Source of the DNA: Trichopria drosophilae
Lineage: Eukaryota; Arthropoda; Insecta; Hymenoptera; Diapriidae
Direction: 5' to 3'
DNA: 64,000 bases
Assembly (NCBI GenBank): GCA_030407085.1
Contig: CM059582.1
Span: 158,496,501-158,560,500 of the forward strand
The notes under the pieces are model-generated. The model made no database searches and was not told the DNA's origin. It saw only the letters and a list, made by a program, of their open reading frames with translations. The number at the start of each line of letters is the position of its first letter. Within the stretch, counting starts at the first letter, position 1. The translations under genes were made by a program, and so were the position numbers. Shown here piece after piece: positions 36,320-48,873 of this stretch.

Positions 36320-36770
36320 TTAATCGCTGTTTGTGTCAATAACGATTCCAATCTTGGATGTTAATTGCAGCGTCCTGCAATTATGTTACGCGAAAATGCA
36401 ATCACGTCATATTGTATTATCTTCTGCCGTTATAGCGCGGTACATCTCCATAACACGGCAGATCACGTTGACGCTGTCAGGCTATGTTCTCTTCATACGA
36501 AAGCAGGGCAAACATGTCGACAGAGTTTGAAGACGCGTGCTGCCTCATTTGTACAGGAGCGTGAATCTGTAAACATGAGGAGGCTCGCATCTTATCATTA
36601 CACGAATCGATATAGTTTGATGTGATTAAGACGACGCAGTCTACGTCGAAATATATCGCGTGTAATTATGCTACGTAAATAAATTATGCCTTTTCTCATG
36701 TCGGTGAACGACATCACGAAACTAGTCACGGCCCTTCCAACAGAATACCGAACGCGTATTGCATATAAAT
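36320..36770. promoter_or_regulatory. CpG-richer island, candidate conserved element
   Basis: A ~450-bp GC/CpG rise with two overlapping frames of 65 and 86 codons and no recognisable domain. It contains CAATTATGTTACGC and GTGTAATTATGC, homeodomain-type cores. A conserved regulatory element seems likelier than an exon. Confidence 0.28.
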
Positions 36771-39700
36771 ATGTCAATATACCGAAATGCTTGCACGAGA
36801 ATTTGCATTTTTCATTATAAAAAACATATTTTGTGGCGTTATTTTGAATATTTGAAAAGAGGGCTCTATATTTTTTTAATACTTATAAAGATTGTTTCAT
36901 CAGGACGATTTATGAGAAATGCAGAATATACATGATTATACAAAACTTTTATTCATAATCTAGACTTCAATTTATGGAGCTACTTTTTGATCAATACTAA
37001 ATAAGCTCATTAATTACCAATGTGTCGGAATTGGAGAATTTAAGATTCGTATTTTAATAAATACAAAATACGGATAATAAGGTTTCTGAAATTTCGGAAA
37101 ATGGTATTTTTTGTGCACATATGTAGCGCATGAGGTGGGCCAATACACTGAAGAATACGGTATAAATCTAGAGTCTCTATTTAATATGTTCTAGCTAATT
37201 TAAACCATTTCCAAGTCGAGATTCCATACTTGAAATCGTAGACACCTTGTCAATTCCGCAGCATCTTGAAAAATATTCATCATCTTTCGTCTCGAACCTA
37301 ACATAACCTCTGTTCATAGTTTCAAAAGTGTCAAAAGTTTCATTGGCTAATGAGAATTTGATTAAGTAACGAATACAGGTACTAAGCCAACTCTTAATAA
37401 CACTTAAAAAGTGAAGCTGAGTTAAAAAATGTCATTTAACGAGAAAAATAAGACTCATAAAATTGCTGTATTTACAACTTGTATAACATTACAGATGAAA
37501 TCAATTTCTTGTTTTAATTATCATGAATCAAAACAACACATTTTTTGTTTATTTTATACACATTACCGTACTTCATAAACGTTTAATCTCATGACTACCA
37601 GTTTCTAAATATTACTTGCATTCATTTATATATTATATATACATGCGTCGCTGTATTATAAAATTGTATTAAAAAATAAAAAATTAATGTCATCTAACAG
37701 CATATGTTATCTTTGTATTCTTTGCCTGGTTAGCTTACCAGATGTGAGACCAGGTCTCCCTGATAAAGCTCTAAAAGTACCCGTGTATAGACAGGGATTT
37801 AACGGGCGCCTTAATGGTTCGTTTTGCATGCGTATGGCTTTTCCACTTAAGTTTTAACGACAAGATAATTTCTACACTTGACTATAGTATACGGAAACAG
37901 TGCGACATATTGATGCTAACAATATATTACACTGCAATTCTTGAAAACGACGATTGAAATAAAAAATATAAAAGGAATTTTCAAAAAATCGGAAATTATC
38001 GTAAAAATAGATAGTGATCGTCTTATTTAATTGAAGCTATAGCACTTTAATTTCGAGATTTCATGAAAGCAAAATGCACCAAACACAAATTAAATTACGC
38101 CAAAGTGGCTATATCGACCGAAACTTATGTGCCCTATTTTGGAATTATCATTATAGGGCCGTAAAACATAAATTTTTCCAAAAAGTAGATACTCGGTTTA
38201 CATTTATTACTTAATAGTATTTTATACTGTAATAGTCTTAAATTAATTAAGAGAACGAACAAATGCATTTATGAGATAAAAAACTAGAAGCATACGTTAA
38301 TCATAAAATAATAGCACAAGCTGAACTTGAAATAGTGTAACTTAGAGATTTAATACCTTCGGCTTATTTGGTGGGCAATCAGTACGTTTGTATAGCATTT
38401 TGCTATTTTCATGATCCAAGTTGCGTTTAATTTCAATTGTACATTTTATTGTCAATCTCAGCCAGTTCAGCGACTTTTAATAGTCCAATAAAATTCAGTG
38501 CCACTTTAAAATCAAATAACAATAAGTTTGCAATTAACCATTAACTGGTTTACACAAAAATAAAGTAAAAACTTTAAAAATAAATCTCTAAAATGTAAGT
38601 AAATAATTTCCAAAATAAAATGTATTTTTTATGTAAAAGTCTGTATGAAATAGGTTAGGCCTTTCTCATTTTAGGTTATAAGCCCAAAAAACGCATGTAA
38701 TTCGGTAAAATCTTTAACTTTTCAGTCAAATCATATTTCTTTACTCGCATTACAAAATACTAAACTACTTTACAAAATAGGGTCGTTTGTATTGCAATAT
38801 TGATGTAATGTTTCCATCTTATTCGACTATTTATATTACATTACATATTTAATATCAATTTAAGTACCTTATATTAACTATAAGGAGCTGTTGGAACTGG
38901 ACTATTAGAATATGCTCAAATCTGTATATTGCTTATATATTATTAGCGTGTTTATGCATGTATTACGTTCTACAGGTAGCGCATTTTGTTTTTACTTCAA
39001 ATTAATATATTAAATCTAATCTGTATGATAGAATGTACGTACAATGTATTTTCTAAGTAGTATTTCCTGGTGCCATCGATTATGGCAACGTTGTTTTTCT
39101 GCCTCCTTATAGGTTATACGCGAGTGAACAAATATTTATAATGAATATTTATTATTGAGGTATTAAGGGCAAATTATCTAATTTTTAATGAGTACGTTTG
39201 TCACTATATACAAGTATTTGTTTTTGCAATTATGCTTTGTTAAGAAATTGCTTACCATTTTACACTTAAAATAAAAATAATAAAATTGGCGGGCAGACAT
39301 TTTGAATATCTACAATTCAGAGTATAAATTGAACATTTCTCTATTTTAGTAACACATTGCTGTTGAAGAAGTCCTATTAATAGAGTACAGTCAACAACTT
39401 TTTTGTAAATTTTAAATTATTGAGCTCAAATCATATGGATAGGATTAGATACATTATTTTATATCCACGTACCGTGTACAAATCTGTCAAACTTAATCAT
39501 GCTAAAGCGATCACATGAGAAATTAATTTAATCATCACACTTATTACAAAAGAAGCTGGGATGCCTTTATACAACCTGCAATTGTCATGTACACACGGTT
39601 AAGTTATATGGTGATCCAACTTGTCGGAGTTTGAATAATTACTTCAGTTGCACTAAGTGCAAAACCCAACCTCGAAGTTTGTGCTCAATATAGCCCTAGT

Positions 39701-41228
39701 TTGTGATTAACAGAAGCGAGGTTTGTGCTCAGCAAATTTAGTTAGTATCTACAAAAAAAGTTTGGCCATAATAAACATTTTAGGTTTGGGTTGAACATAA
39801 ACCAGCTTGTGTTGGTTTTTTACCCAATCGTGTGTCCGTGCACGGAAACACCCCCCCCCCCCTATTCTGCCACATAATAATACGGACAGAGCAGAAGATG
39901 GCGTTGCTAGTTTAAGCATTCAGCAATTGCTTTTTTCACCCTCCGGGAGTAGAACTAGATTTTGCGCCCTGCAGTGATATATGCGCACAAAAAATATCGT
40001 ATGAAACACGGGCGAGGTAATCGCTCGCTTGTTATAAAACATACTATTTTAGAAACAGCTGAACTTAGATTTCCGTGAATACGTGCGATATTGATGATTT
40101 GAAACTACTACAAGAAAAGTTAGTTAGGATCTCATTATTTGTGATTGTCATAAATACGTTTGGGTTTAACACACACTTACCGGTGTGTCATATCAGAGCT
40201 CTGGACATTTTGGGAAGAACCCAAACAATTTTTGTCCGTGTGAATATCTGCAAATGCATAAATGCAGTACTTTCTTATACCAACTCCAGACTGGCAACTG
40301 TTTATTATTTCCTCGTGTTTTTCGGTTTCAGATTTTGTATTTTGCAAATCTTGATACAAAATTTATATATAGATAATTCTCTAGTTTAAAGGATTTTTTT
40401 TGTAATTTTAAGTGCTATATTATTTATCATCTTTATATTATATTTTTTTCGTCTTACTTAAATAGGTAATATCATAAACGTTGTATTAACGTCATTATCG
40501 GAATATAGTAAAAACCGTGACATAATGGATTTACCTGTTTTTACCTTTGCATGAATTTATGCTATATTGTGCGTTGGAGAGAGAACATTTGTAAAAATCC
40601 ACCGTTTATTTGTGATTACAAAAACGGTAAATACCATTGATATATGGAAATTTCAAGATAATTTATTGAAATGTAAAACCCCAAGATGTTGAAAATATCC
40701 CGATACGCAGGGAAATTTTGAGGGAAACATATATTAATTTCGAAGGTCGAGAGGTATTCTGAGGTTTTTCTTTCATATCCAGATTCCGACGTAATCGACT
40801 TACGATTTTTGCGATCTTAAGTCAACTTCGCATTATAAATTGATCTCCGTTTTCATCTGGCCTTTCATTCAAAACTTCTGTCAAATGAATGTAAAATTAT
40901 TGACAGGCTAGGGACGTCAGAGAATTATTGAAATGTTCAATAATGAATGAACTATCCAAAATTTGGGGCAAATGTAACCTGAATTTTCTTAAAAATATAC
41001 GGAATTGATACCACTATTGCCAAAAATAAATCCTTTTTTATAAGAAAATAAAAATGTAATAAAATTAAAATTTATGTAGGGTTTTTATTATTGTCGAACA
41101 ATAATTAAAAAGAAGGGCTTACGACTTACAGATATGTTAAATTTTCTCTGAATACGAAAATGAATTCTCAATAAGAGAGAAAAAAGGAATAAGTTTCTCA
41201 ATAATAGAAAAACAAGGAAAAAGGGCCG
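36771..41228. other. AT-rich non-coding stretch
   Basis: No gene supported. It includes C12 at 39851-39862, a small GC rise at 37725-37850, and overlapping frames at 40075-40389 on both strands with no motif. Positions 41164-41221 hold two imperfect ~29-bp copies of a TCTCAATAA...GAAAAA string. Confidence 0.55.
39851..39862. repeat. C12 homopolymer
   Basis: Twelve consecutive C in AT-rich DNA. Length may be unreliable for sequencing reasons. Confidence 0.85.
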
Positions 41229-41275
41229 AGTTAACCTCAACGTTTCGGATCCTACTGATTCCTCTTCAGAAGGCT
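41229..41275 (-). other. retroelement-like GAAACGTTG motif
   Basis: On the minus strand CTTCTGAAGAGGA, a GGATCC palindrome and CCGAAACGTTGAGG occur in order. CTGAAGA...GAAACGT strings recur near the ends of various animal retroelements, in my general experience. No coding sequence for one is visible beside it. Confidence 0.25.
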
Positions 41276-42399
41276 GATGACTAACGATAAAATATAAACA
41301 CGAGTCCTTTTTTATAAAATATAAATTTCCTCACATTTCTAAAAAATGCAGCGTAACAGAAAAGTTCTGCAATCACCATCGGTGTTTGAATAAAAAAATA
41401 AGTTGGAAATATTAGTTCGAAATTAGTGTCGGGCAATGCAATGTACTCCATACGATTGCCCTAGGACCTGCTCAGAATGTCATGAGGGCAGAGGATGCAT
41501 CGAGAAAGCTAACACAGTGATGAAAGTGTATATTTGGAAAACTGATTATTTTAATATTAGGAATCTAAAACAGATTTAAAAGATGTATAAATCCGAACTA
41601 ATAATGTTCATGATTTATTTTTGAATGAGATTGTCGTTATAATGTTTTAGTCGAGTAGGCGTTCGCATAAACGTTCCAGTAAAATGCACGTGATAAGTTA
41701 AAAGTAAGCAAACTACCCAAAAATTGAAAAAATATTTATTATTGGATATCTCGACATACCGCGAACCAACTGGTCGGTCGCAAATAAAGAACATTTTCCC
41801 GCACGGTAAAGCAAACGCAATTTCACCGTCAAAGGCGTGACAACGGGAAAGGCGAACGCACCATGTTTAGACAGCTTGAGGTACCGTCGCGCGAATGCTT
41901 AAAGCGATAAACATCTGTCGTCAGTGGAAGATGAGCAAATGTAAAGATAAGGGATGCGAGTGCTTACGCTTCTGGATGGAGCGGAACGTTTGCACGCCGC
42001 GCATTGGATCGTTATGAAAACAATTCGCTCTGTTGAACACAGTGAAGACTCTGAGAAAGATTGCAACTGATCGCACGCAAAATTATTGAATAGTTTACAA
42101 CGGAAACATTGAAATGTATGTAGACAAATCTAACATTAACTCACGAATATTCTCCTTTACCGACGTGAGTTTCGGCAGGTAAATGTATATCTATTGGAAT
42201 TCAATTACTACATTAATTATTTTGATATAGCTATCGTGATTACAGCTGTAACCTATTAAAAGGTAAAAAATATTCATCGCCGACATTACTAAATGGATCG
42301 ATAATAAATGGTTCAATTCCAATTGTTATTGCTGCGAATGAGTAGTTTCGCTACAAAAGTAATGTACTCTAAGATTTAGAGTATTATTGGATAATCCCA
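41276..42399. other. non-coding, GC-richer at 41750-42060
   Basis: The 41750-42060 patch is CpG-richer and mostly interrupted by stops; the longest minus frame there is about 48 codons without a domain. Confidence 0.5.
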
Positions 42400-42680
42400 A
42401 GTAGAATTTTTAACCGGGCTCTGACCAGAATAATAATATCCAACCGGGCTTGTCACGCTTCTCCGACTACAGTCCGGTCAGACTTGAGATAGTGAACGGG
42501 CTATGACCGGAATCTGACCAGAGTACCCTCGTGGTGTTCAGAAACCGATTGGATTCGGGTTGGACCGGTTGGATTCCAGCCATAACCCAGCCCAAATTAT
42601 TAATCGGGTTAACCAGGGCTAGTCCCAGCTGGGGCCCTGTTTCTATTGGGGTCAAATCGGGCCACTTCTAATCGGGATAA
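42400..42680. repeat. CCGGGCT/GACCGG-rich repeat
   Basis: About 280 bp dense in AACCGGGCT, GACCGGAATCTGACC, GGACCGG and TCGGGTTAACC strings, with both orientations of the motif present. Ends share TAGAA in loosely inverted context. Looks like a decayed MITE or other dispersed repeat. Confidence 0.4.
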
Positions 42681-43089
42681 CCTAAAAGTGTATCGGTTCT
42701 GTAATAACCCATTAGATACAAGTGCGCGAAGTTGATGATTTGCGTACGAGTCAAACGAACAAATTGGAAGTTAGTTGCTTCGTGCATTTACTTACTATCA
42801 TATGGTTCGGAATTTCGATACTGCGACCAGGAGGGAAGTTGCAGCTCTATAACGGAACATGTCCTGGCAGCCCCTAGATTAGATGTAATTACCCTCACTT
42901 TTGGAGGATGTGGATATGCGTTCGCGATATGGGGTGCTCTTCTTAAGCCAGATGGTTTTACATAAGATTGGGAGAACGAAAAGTTCGATCAATTACGAAA
43001 TTTTCAAAGCGTGTGGGTATGGTTTATGGGGATGGGTCATTGCAACTAGAATTCCTAGGAGTCCCTATTTCTAATATTTGGAAATTATA
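42681..43089. other. non-coding; 77-codon frame of unknown value
   Basis: Plus frame 42732-42965 ends in a hydrophobic stretch but matches no family I know and lacks clear splice context. Confidence 0.4.
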
Positions 43090-43960
43090 TAGTTGGCACT
43101 TAGATTAAATCGTCTTGTGCTCAAATCGGAACTAGTGAACGGAAATATAACAAAATCCAACGTGCTTTATATTTACAGTTTGAAATTAATTTTACCGCGA
43201 CTCACGGCCAGTGCCAATAACTCAATTATACCGTCACACATTTTAGCTAATTTTCATTCGTCCGAGATCGTGATTCGAATTCATACCGTTCTCGGTATTT
43301 ACAAGCCGCACATTAAGAATAATAATGGTTTATTCGAAACCAAATAAACCGCGAGGTCGACATTACGACTGGTGGCTCGTGATTGCCGTGGCTCACCGCG
43401 TGAAACGCGGTTATCCGAAAAAATCTCAGCTAAAGCGGTGAACTCGAGAGGCGAATGACTAAATCAAAATCGTAGCTCCGATCGAAGGCGCGCAGTTATT
43501 ACCCAGAGTCGTCAGGCGTCGTGTACGCTCCGCGGCACGATTCTCCATGCTGCAGCACGTGCATAAAAGCGTGTATGCAACTCAGGCGAACGCCACTCTG
43601 CCAAGTCTCGCACTGAGAAAAAGCTCCTAGGTAATTTTGCATAGCGACTACGTATACGTACATAGGCCCCATACATCGGCGATACGTAATAGCAAGGACC
43701 ATTACTGGTACGTAGGCCTCGATGGCGTGACTCGATCGTTTCCAAGCGGACCTCGCTTCTGCGCGTATATTCGATTCTGCATGAGAAAAGGGTTCCCGAT
43801 TCGTTCAGCGGCATTGTCGCATTACGTGGTGATTCGAGAGATATGTAAAACCGTGTGATTAAACAAGGATTAAGGTAAAAATAAGTCGCAACTAAGACGT
43901 ATCGCCATGTACCGCAATACCGTACGTGCCGTAAACGCTTTTTTGGACGTGTTCGTGTAA
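43090..43960. promoter_or_regulatory. large CpG-rich island
   Basis: The longest CpG-rich block in the window. Frames are open on both strands (84, 73 and 100 codons) and overlap, as expected from low stop density. Around 43555 GCACGTGC overlaps an E-box and is followed by CATAAAAG (43562-43569), a possible core-promoter arrangement, but no downstream gene is identified. Could be a promoter, enhancer or non-coding exon. Confidence 0.3.
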
Positions 43961-45238
43961 TTTATTTATAATTTCTTGTGTACTGATTAGTCTGAAAGCA
44001 TTAAGATCTGATGGTTTTCAGTCAGGGGTTCAACGACGCGTGCTATAATTTATGACTCTTATGACTGTAGCCCTCGCTCTAGCTCGGAACAGTGTATCTA
44101 ATTTTATTAAACTGATTAACATCGTACCTTACTTTGTTTTTCTTCTGCTCAAACAGTAATCAATTTCAATGAATCATGTAGGCTCTATCAAACAATTATT
44201 TTATTCAGTATCGTAACAGTAGCAGATTACAAAAGTAGAACCATTTCGGTATGCGGTAATAATATATAACGACATTCTAAATATTGGAAACTTGCAAACG
44301 TATTTTCAGCACATTAAATCTAAAAGGTAGGCTTATGTTTGAAATGAAGAAAGTAATGGGTTGTTTCAATGAAGATATGGTTGTGTAAAAAAAACCGAAT
44401 TTTAAATATTGTGAAGATGATATTAATCTATATTGATATAATAATGTATGAAAACTTTAAGCAATCGGTTAATATTCATCCCGTGCCAAAATTTTAAATC
44501 CGTGACGGATCCTTGATGGATCACGGTAGATCTCTTCCGTCGAAAGTGCCTGTACTTTTGCAACGGACCGAATAGAATCCATGTAAAAATCTGCATGAAC
44601 TGACGTAGCTCGCATTTTTACGTGGGCTCTTATGAAAGTGGCTTAAAAACTATGCATTACCCCCAATGTACCATAGGAATGAAGAACATATATTTTGAAA
44701 CAGATTCAAATAGATTTTGCAACGGCATAAAAATTATGATGAGACAGTATCTGAGCTGCTGACAATCTTCTTAACTCCAATCTCCGCATTTACCGTCACA
44801 AGGTATTTTTACAGTCATTATACCTCATTAACTGGGTTAGTCGTGGACTGACGTTTCGACTAGTAACAGAACTTTAAAAAATCTGACAAATTTTGTGTAG
44901 TTTGTTCAACTCGTCAGTTTCAAGTATCAGCTATAATATCATGACAAAAATAATTTTTTCATATATTTTTTTATAGAAAATGAAGGAAACTATTGAAAAT
45001 TAATTGACCACATTTATATCGACAAAAATAAAAAACGAAATGATAGGTCAACCTTTCATTTAAAAAAACACTACATGCAACCATATTTTTTAAATTTTCG
45101 TCCCAAAAATGCCAAGACTCAAGATTTAGTTTATCTCTAGTAACGGCCTGACGGGTATTTCCACAGGGGGTTCCTCGGGGGCATAACTTTTCATATGGAT
45201 GGGCAATAGCACCCTCCGCGACCGATTTTGTATGTGAC
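43961..45238. other. AT-rich non-coding stretch
   Basis: Short relics near 44490-44640 (CCGTGACGGATCC; mirrored TGTAAAAAT/ATTTTTACG). No gene seen. Confidence 0.5.
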
Positions 45239-45271
45239 AGCAACTTTTGAGCAACTTTTGAGCAACTTTTT
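45239..45271. repeat. 11-bp tandem repeat, 3 copies
   Basis: AGCAACTTTTG repeated three times in tandem, the last copy partial. Confidence 0.9.
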
Positions 45272-45575
45272 ATTATCGGGATGAGAAAATTGACCCTGAT
45301 AGTGACGGTAAGGGTGCAATATTGAAATTAAATAATCATGTTTCCATAAATTAACTAACATTTCTCAGTAGTTTTATTTACTATTCGTTACTATTATTAA
45401 TTTCACAGCTGAAATATATAATTTTATACTACACTTGTAATTATTTTCAATATATGACATTTAAAATTTGTTATATTGAGAAAATTTAGAATATAATTTA
45501 TCATACGAAAATATAAGTATGAATTGCATGTCAAAAATTAATTTCTTTGATACACAATTCATGAGCCTGTTTGAA

Positions 45576-45683
45576 AAGGACTATGTCCTTTTTAAGGTCT
45601 ATGTTCTTTTTAAGGACTATATTCTTTTTAAGGACTATATCCTTTTTAAGGACTATGTTCTTTTTAGGGACAATGTCATATGT
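45576..45683. repeat. 18-bp tandem repeat, 6 units
   Basis: Units such as AAGGACTATGTCCTTTTT at exact 18-bp spacing; the first unit is a perfect hairpin AAGGAC-TAT-GTCCTT. The period is a multiple of 3, so one frame (45519-45782) reads a DYILFK-like hexapeptide repeat; there is no other sign of a gene. Confidence 0.9.
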
Positions 45684-46444
45684 AAGGACTTGCGCTCCAT
45701 CATCGCCAGCTCTTCAATACTATCCTTCTCAGTAACGAATTACGCGACTACTTTTGAAAGTATCCAAATGAATTTCCTTTAGAATGGATATCAAGTCACA
45801 TGCACGGAAAAAAATTATAGGGGATGCACAGGTATACGAATATAGCCACGAATGTATAGCTGCCACAGCATGAAACTTGCGTATTTTCAGCCCTTCCATA
45901 TAGTAGCCGATACTTTTCAAATATTGTCAAATATATACCGGAATTCAGCAATAAAATATACTTAAATTTTGATTGCAAACAAATTTTTGACACTTTACGT
46001 TAAATTAATATAGTTATATATTAAAATTCATCATTATATTACACTCTAGTCCAACATTTAAATTCATATTCAAGGTTTAGTTTGAACTTTGCATGGTTAT
46101 TGGTTGATACCGTCCGAAAATACTTCTTTTAAAATAATTCGTTTTAGTGAATTACTGCATTACATGCTAACACACATTACTCAAATGCATGGGCGATATT
46201 TTATGGTTCCCAAATGTGCAATGCAATAACAGAAATAATTATAAATAAATATAACAATATATGCAGTGTTGTGATTTTAATAATCTGTCGGTCGTCTTAC
46301 CTGTGCAAGTTGAAGTACTGTTTTCTGGATAAGTTTAAATACGCATTAGATTTATATACATTTGCAGCGGAGTTTATTATATAAATCTGTGCCTCTAAGC
46401 GAAATTTTATAGCTACCAGTGGTGTATGGATATAGATCTGCAAG

Positions 46445-46446
<2 letters not shown>

Positions 46447-46499
<53 letters not shown>

Positions 46500-46519
46500 A
46501 TAATAATAATAATAAAAAT
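46447..46519. repeat. (AT)23 microsatellite with (TAA)n tail
   Basis: A pure AT run at 46447-46492 is followed by GTAT and TAA repeats. The isoleucine/tyrosine-alternating minus ORF 46352-46549 is an artefact of it. Confidence 0.95.
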
Positions 46520-46687
46520 AGCTAAATATTTTACGCATAGTCGTCGCACCTCTCTAATATAGCTGGATTGGTTATATTATAAACGACTCAATTTAGTTGT
46601 CTACCATAACCATACAATAGAGCTGAGTCCGCAGCAGCCTCTGAAATACTTTTTTCTGTGTATTTTAAGAACCACTCTTTGTTAATA

Positions 46688-47115
46688 GGTGATAGTATAA
46701 GAAAAAACATTCTTAGGATGTCCACATTGTATTCAGAAAAATGTGCGGTTATACTTAGAGATTACTAGGGACATTCAATGTCATTAAGATATCCATGGCA
46801 TATAAAAAATTCATTTTTTTTCAATATCCTCTGATATGTCCAGAATTCATCCTTGATAGTTTCTAAAGTTGAATCAAAATGGAATCTTTTCGGATCCAAA
46901 TGTAATCGATATCGGACGTCGTTTTGTTGGAGGGTGTTAAATACGAACGATGATACCGATTAATTAGTCCCTGGCCGAAAACTAGAACCAGATCAATTGG
47001 TCGAGTCCACCCTCGCAACGTTCAGAAAATCGTCGTTATTTTTGCACGTAGGAAATAAAAAGTCCCTGTAACCCGAAATCACACGAGAGCTCCTGCTCTA
47101 CATCACACATAGAAC
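46688..47115 (+). repeat. dispersed repeat, copy B
   Basis: Same-orientation relative of 2224-2945, about 300 bp shorter because it lacks the segment carrying the 2559-2688 palindrome. Shared landmarks are AGGATGTCCACAT, TGGCATATAAAAAATTC-like text and CTGGCCGAAAACTAG. Confidence 0.65.
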
Positions 47116-48636
47116 AGTAAGATACGCAAAAACTTCGGGATTAAATAACATTTTTTTGCGCTACGTGGTTTGGGTACAAAAATATTCTTCAAAAAATCAT
47201 ATATGGCCTATAATTAGCATCGGATGCTATCGAATTTAAGTAATCCTCTCTTATTAAAGAGAAAGTTATTGCAGTTTAAATTAAATTACTTTATACAAAA
47301 AGCCAGATTATCAAATTATCCAACATAGTGAAACTATTTTCATAATTAATAAGCACGTGGCTAACGTACATGTTACTTTTGTATGTCTAGTTTGTTCCAA
47401 AATAATTCTATATGAATTATGCATAAAACTATACCTTTTCAGAACAAAAATGGTAACATCAATTCCGACTACATCTACTGAAATATCAAAAATCCCCGAA
47501 GAAAGAAGGATTCTTATTAAACGAACCCTTTTTTCCACTATCACATTTCGACACTAGACAATGTGATTATCCTATGAGAATTAAGATGTATTTGTATAGA
47601 TGAAACTTATTTGGAATATCGTATTTATTTTGTAACAATGACTACAAAACAATTACGAAATTAGTGAAGAAATTTAATTTGACCCAAGTATCACATTCCC
47701 TGTTATGTTGCAGTTTCGTGAAATTTCGATTATCGTAACTTCAGAAGTACGGCACTAGTTCTGATGTTGACAAGAGAAACTTCTTCGAGAAAATGTGTAT
47801 CGAGACCTCAACAGAACTTTGAAGTGACACCAGATGTTGAAATATTTCAAAATTTGAAGAAAACTTATATCCCATAAAAAGAAATGTATTATTTTTACAC
47901 TTTCTTTAAGTTATGAAAAGAATTTGACATTATTTTCAAATAAAAATGTTAAGCATATTTTTTCTCAGAAGGAAATAAATCAAATATACTGCTTTATTAT
48001 ATACGATGATGAGATGCGTTATCTGTACAACTTCCTAACTTAGCGTATACATGGATAACCTGGTTTATGACTGTGAAGAAGTAAAATGAAAAGGCCCTGA
48101 AGTAACGCAACGAAAGTACGCATCTACGTGTAACCAACATAAGTTTATAACATAAAAGCTTATAAAACAACAAAGTTAATGGTTATATTCGTTTATCAAC
48201 ATAATAAACTTAAAATCTCAAGTACATTATAGTCAAGATAAGGGTTCGGATTACAATCCCTCCCAGCATTATTCATATAATTAAATTATATAATATGTAG
48301 TTTTATTAAATTTTAAAATATTTCTAAGTATTGCATTATTTATTAAAAAATAATTATAAGAAGGTCCCGGTAATATTATACTTTTCTAATTCTATTAGAA
48401 GTATTATTGGAGATAGTAATGAATCAAAACAATAGAAGAAAATATAACACTGGCATTATTTTAGCTAAGTTGTGTATATTGGGTACTATTACATACATAA
48501 GAAAATAACTGACAAGGATCTCCTTTTCAAAACTCTGAATGCCGAATATTTGTCAACAGGTTTTAACATTGATTTTAAACTCCAGTAACTTGCGATAAAA
48601 TATAAATACCAAATAAACAAATGGCAAACAAATGGT
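47116..48636. other. AT-rich non-coding stretch
   Basis: Complementary frames at 47311-47557 on both strands; nothing recognisable. Confidence 0.55.
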
Positions 48637-48873
48637 AACTCTCTCAATTTCTTGAAGTGAGAAGTCACCGAGAAAACCGAGTAACTCTTTAAGAGTGGAA
48701 ATTCACTCTTTCCTTCAGAGTTGTCAACTCCACGACTCGGAGGGAAAGAGTGAATTTTCACTCTTGTTAGATCCAAATTTCACTCGTTAGTTGAATATTC
48801 ACTCGTTCACGAGAGTTGCTTGGTTTTCACTAACCAAAGCGGGAATTCTCACTCCAAGAAATTTAGAGAGAAA
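48637..48873. mobile_element. ~237-bp foldback element rich in GAGTGAA/TTCACTC
   Basis: Ends ACTCTCTCAATTTCTTG and CAAGAAATTTAGAGAGA form ~25-bp terminal inverted repeats. The interior holds nested small palindromes, including AAGAGTGGAAATTCACTCTT (48691-48710) and AAGAGTGAATTTTCACTCTT (48746-48765), and the two halves mirror each other with indels. Confidence 0.65.

Noticed and set aside
41265..41300. hammerhead ribozyme core (CTGATGA)
   Set aside because: No GAAA partner with stems in correct positions.
46352..46549. minus ORF with isoleucine-tyrosine repeats
   Set aside because: Direct translation of the (AT)23 microsatellite.
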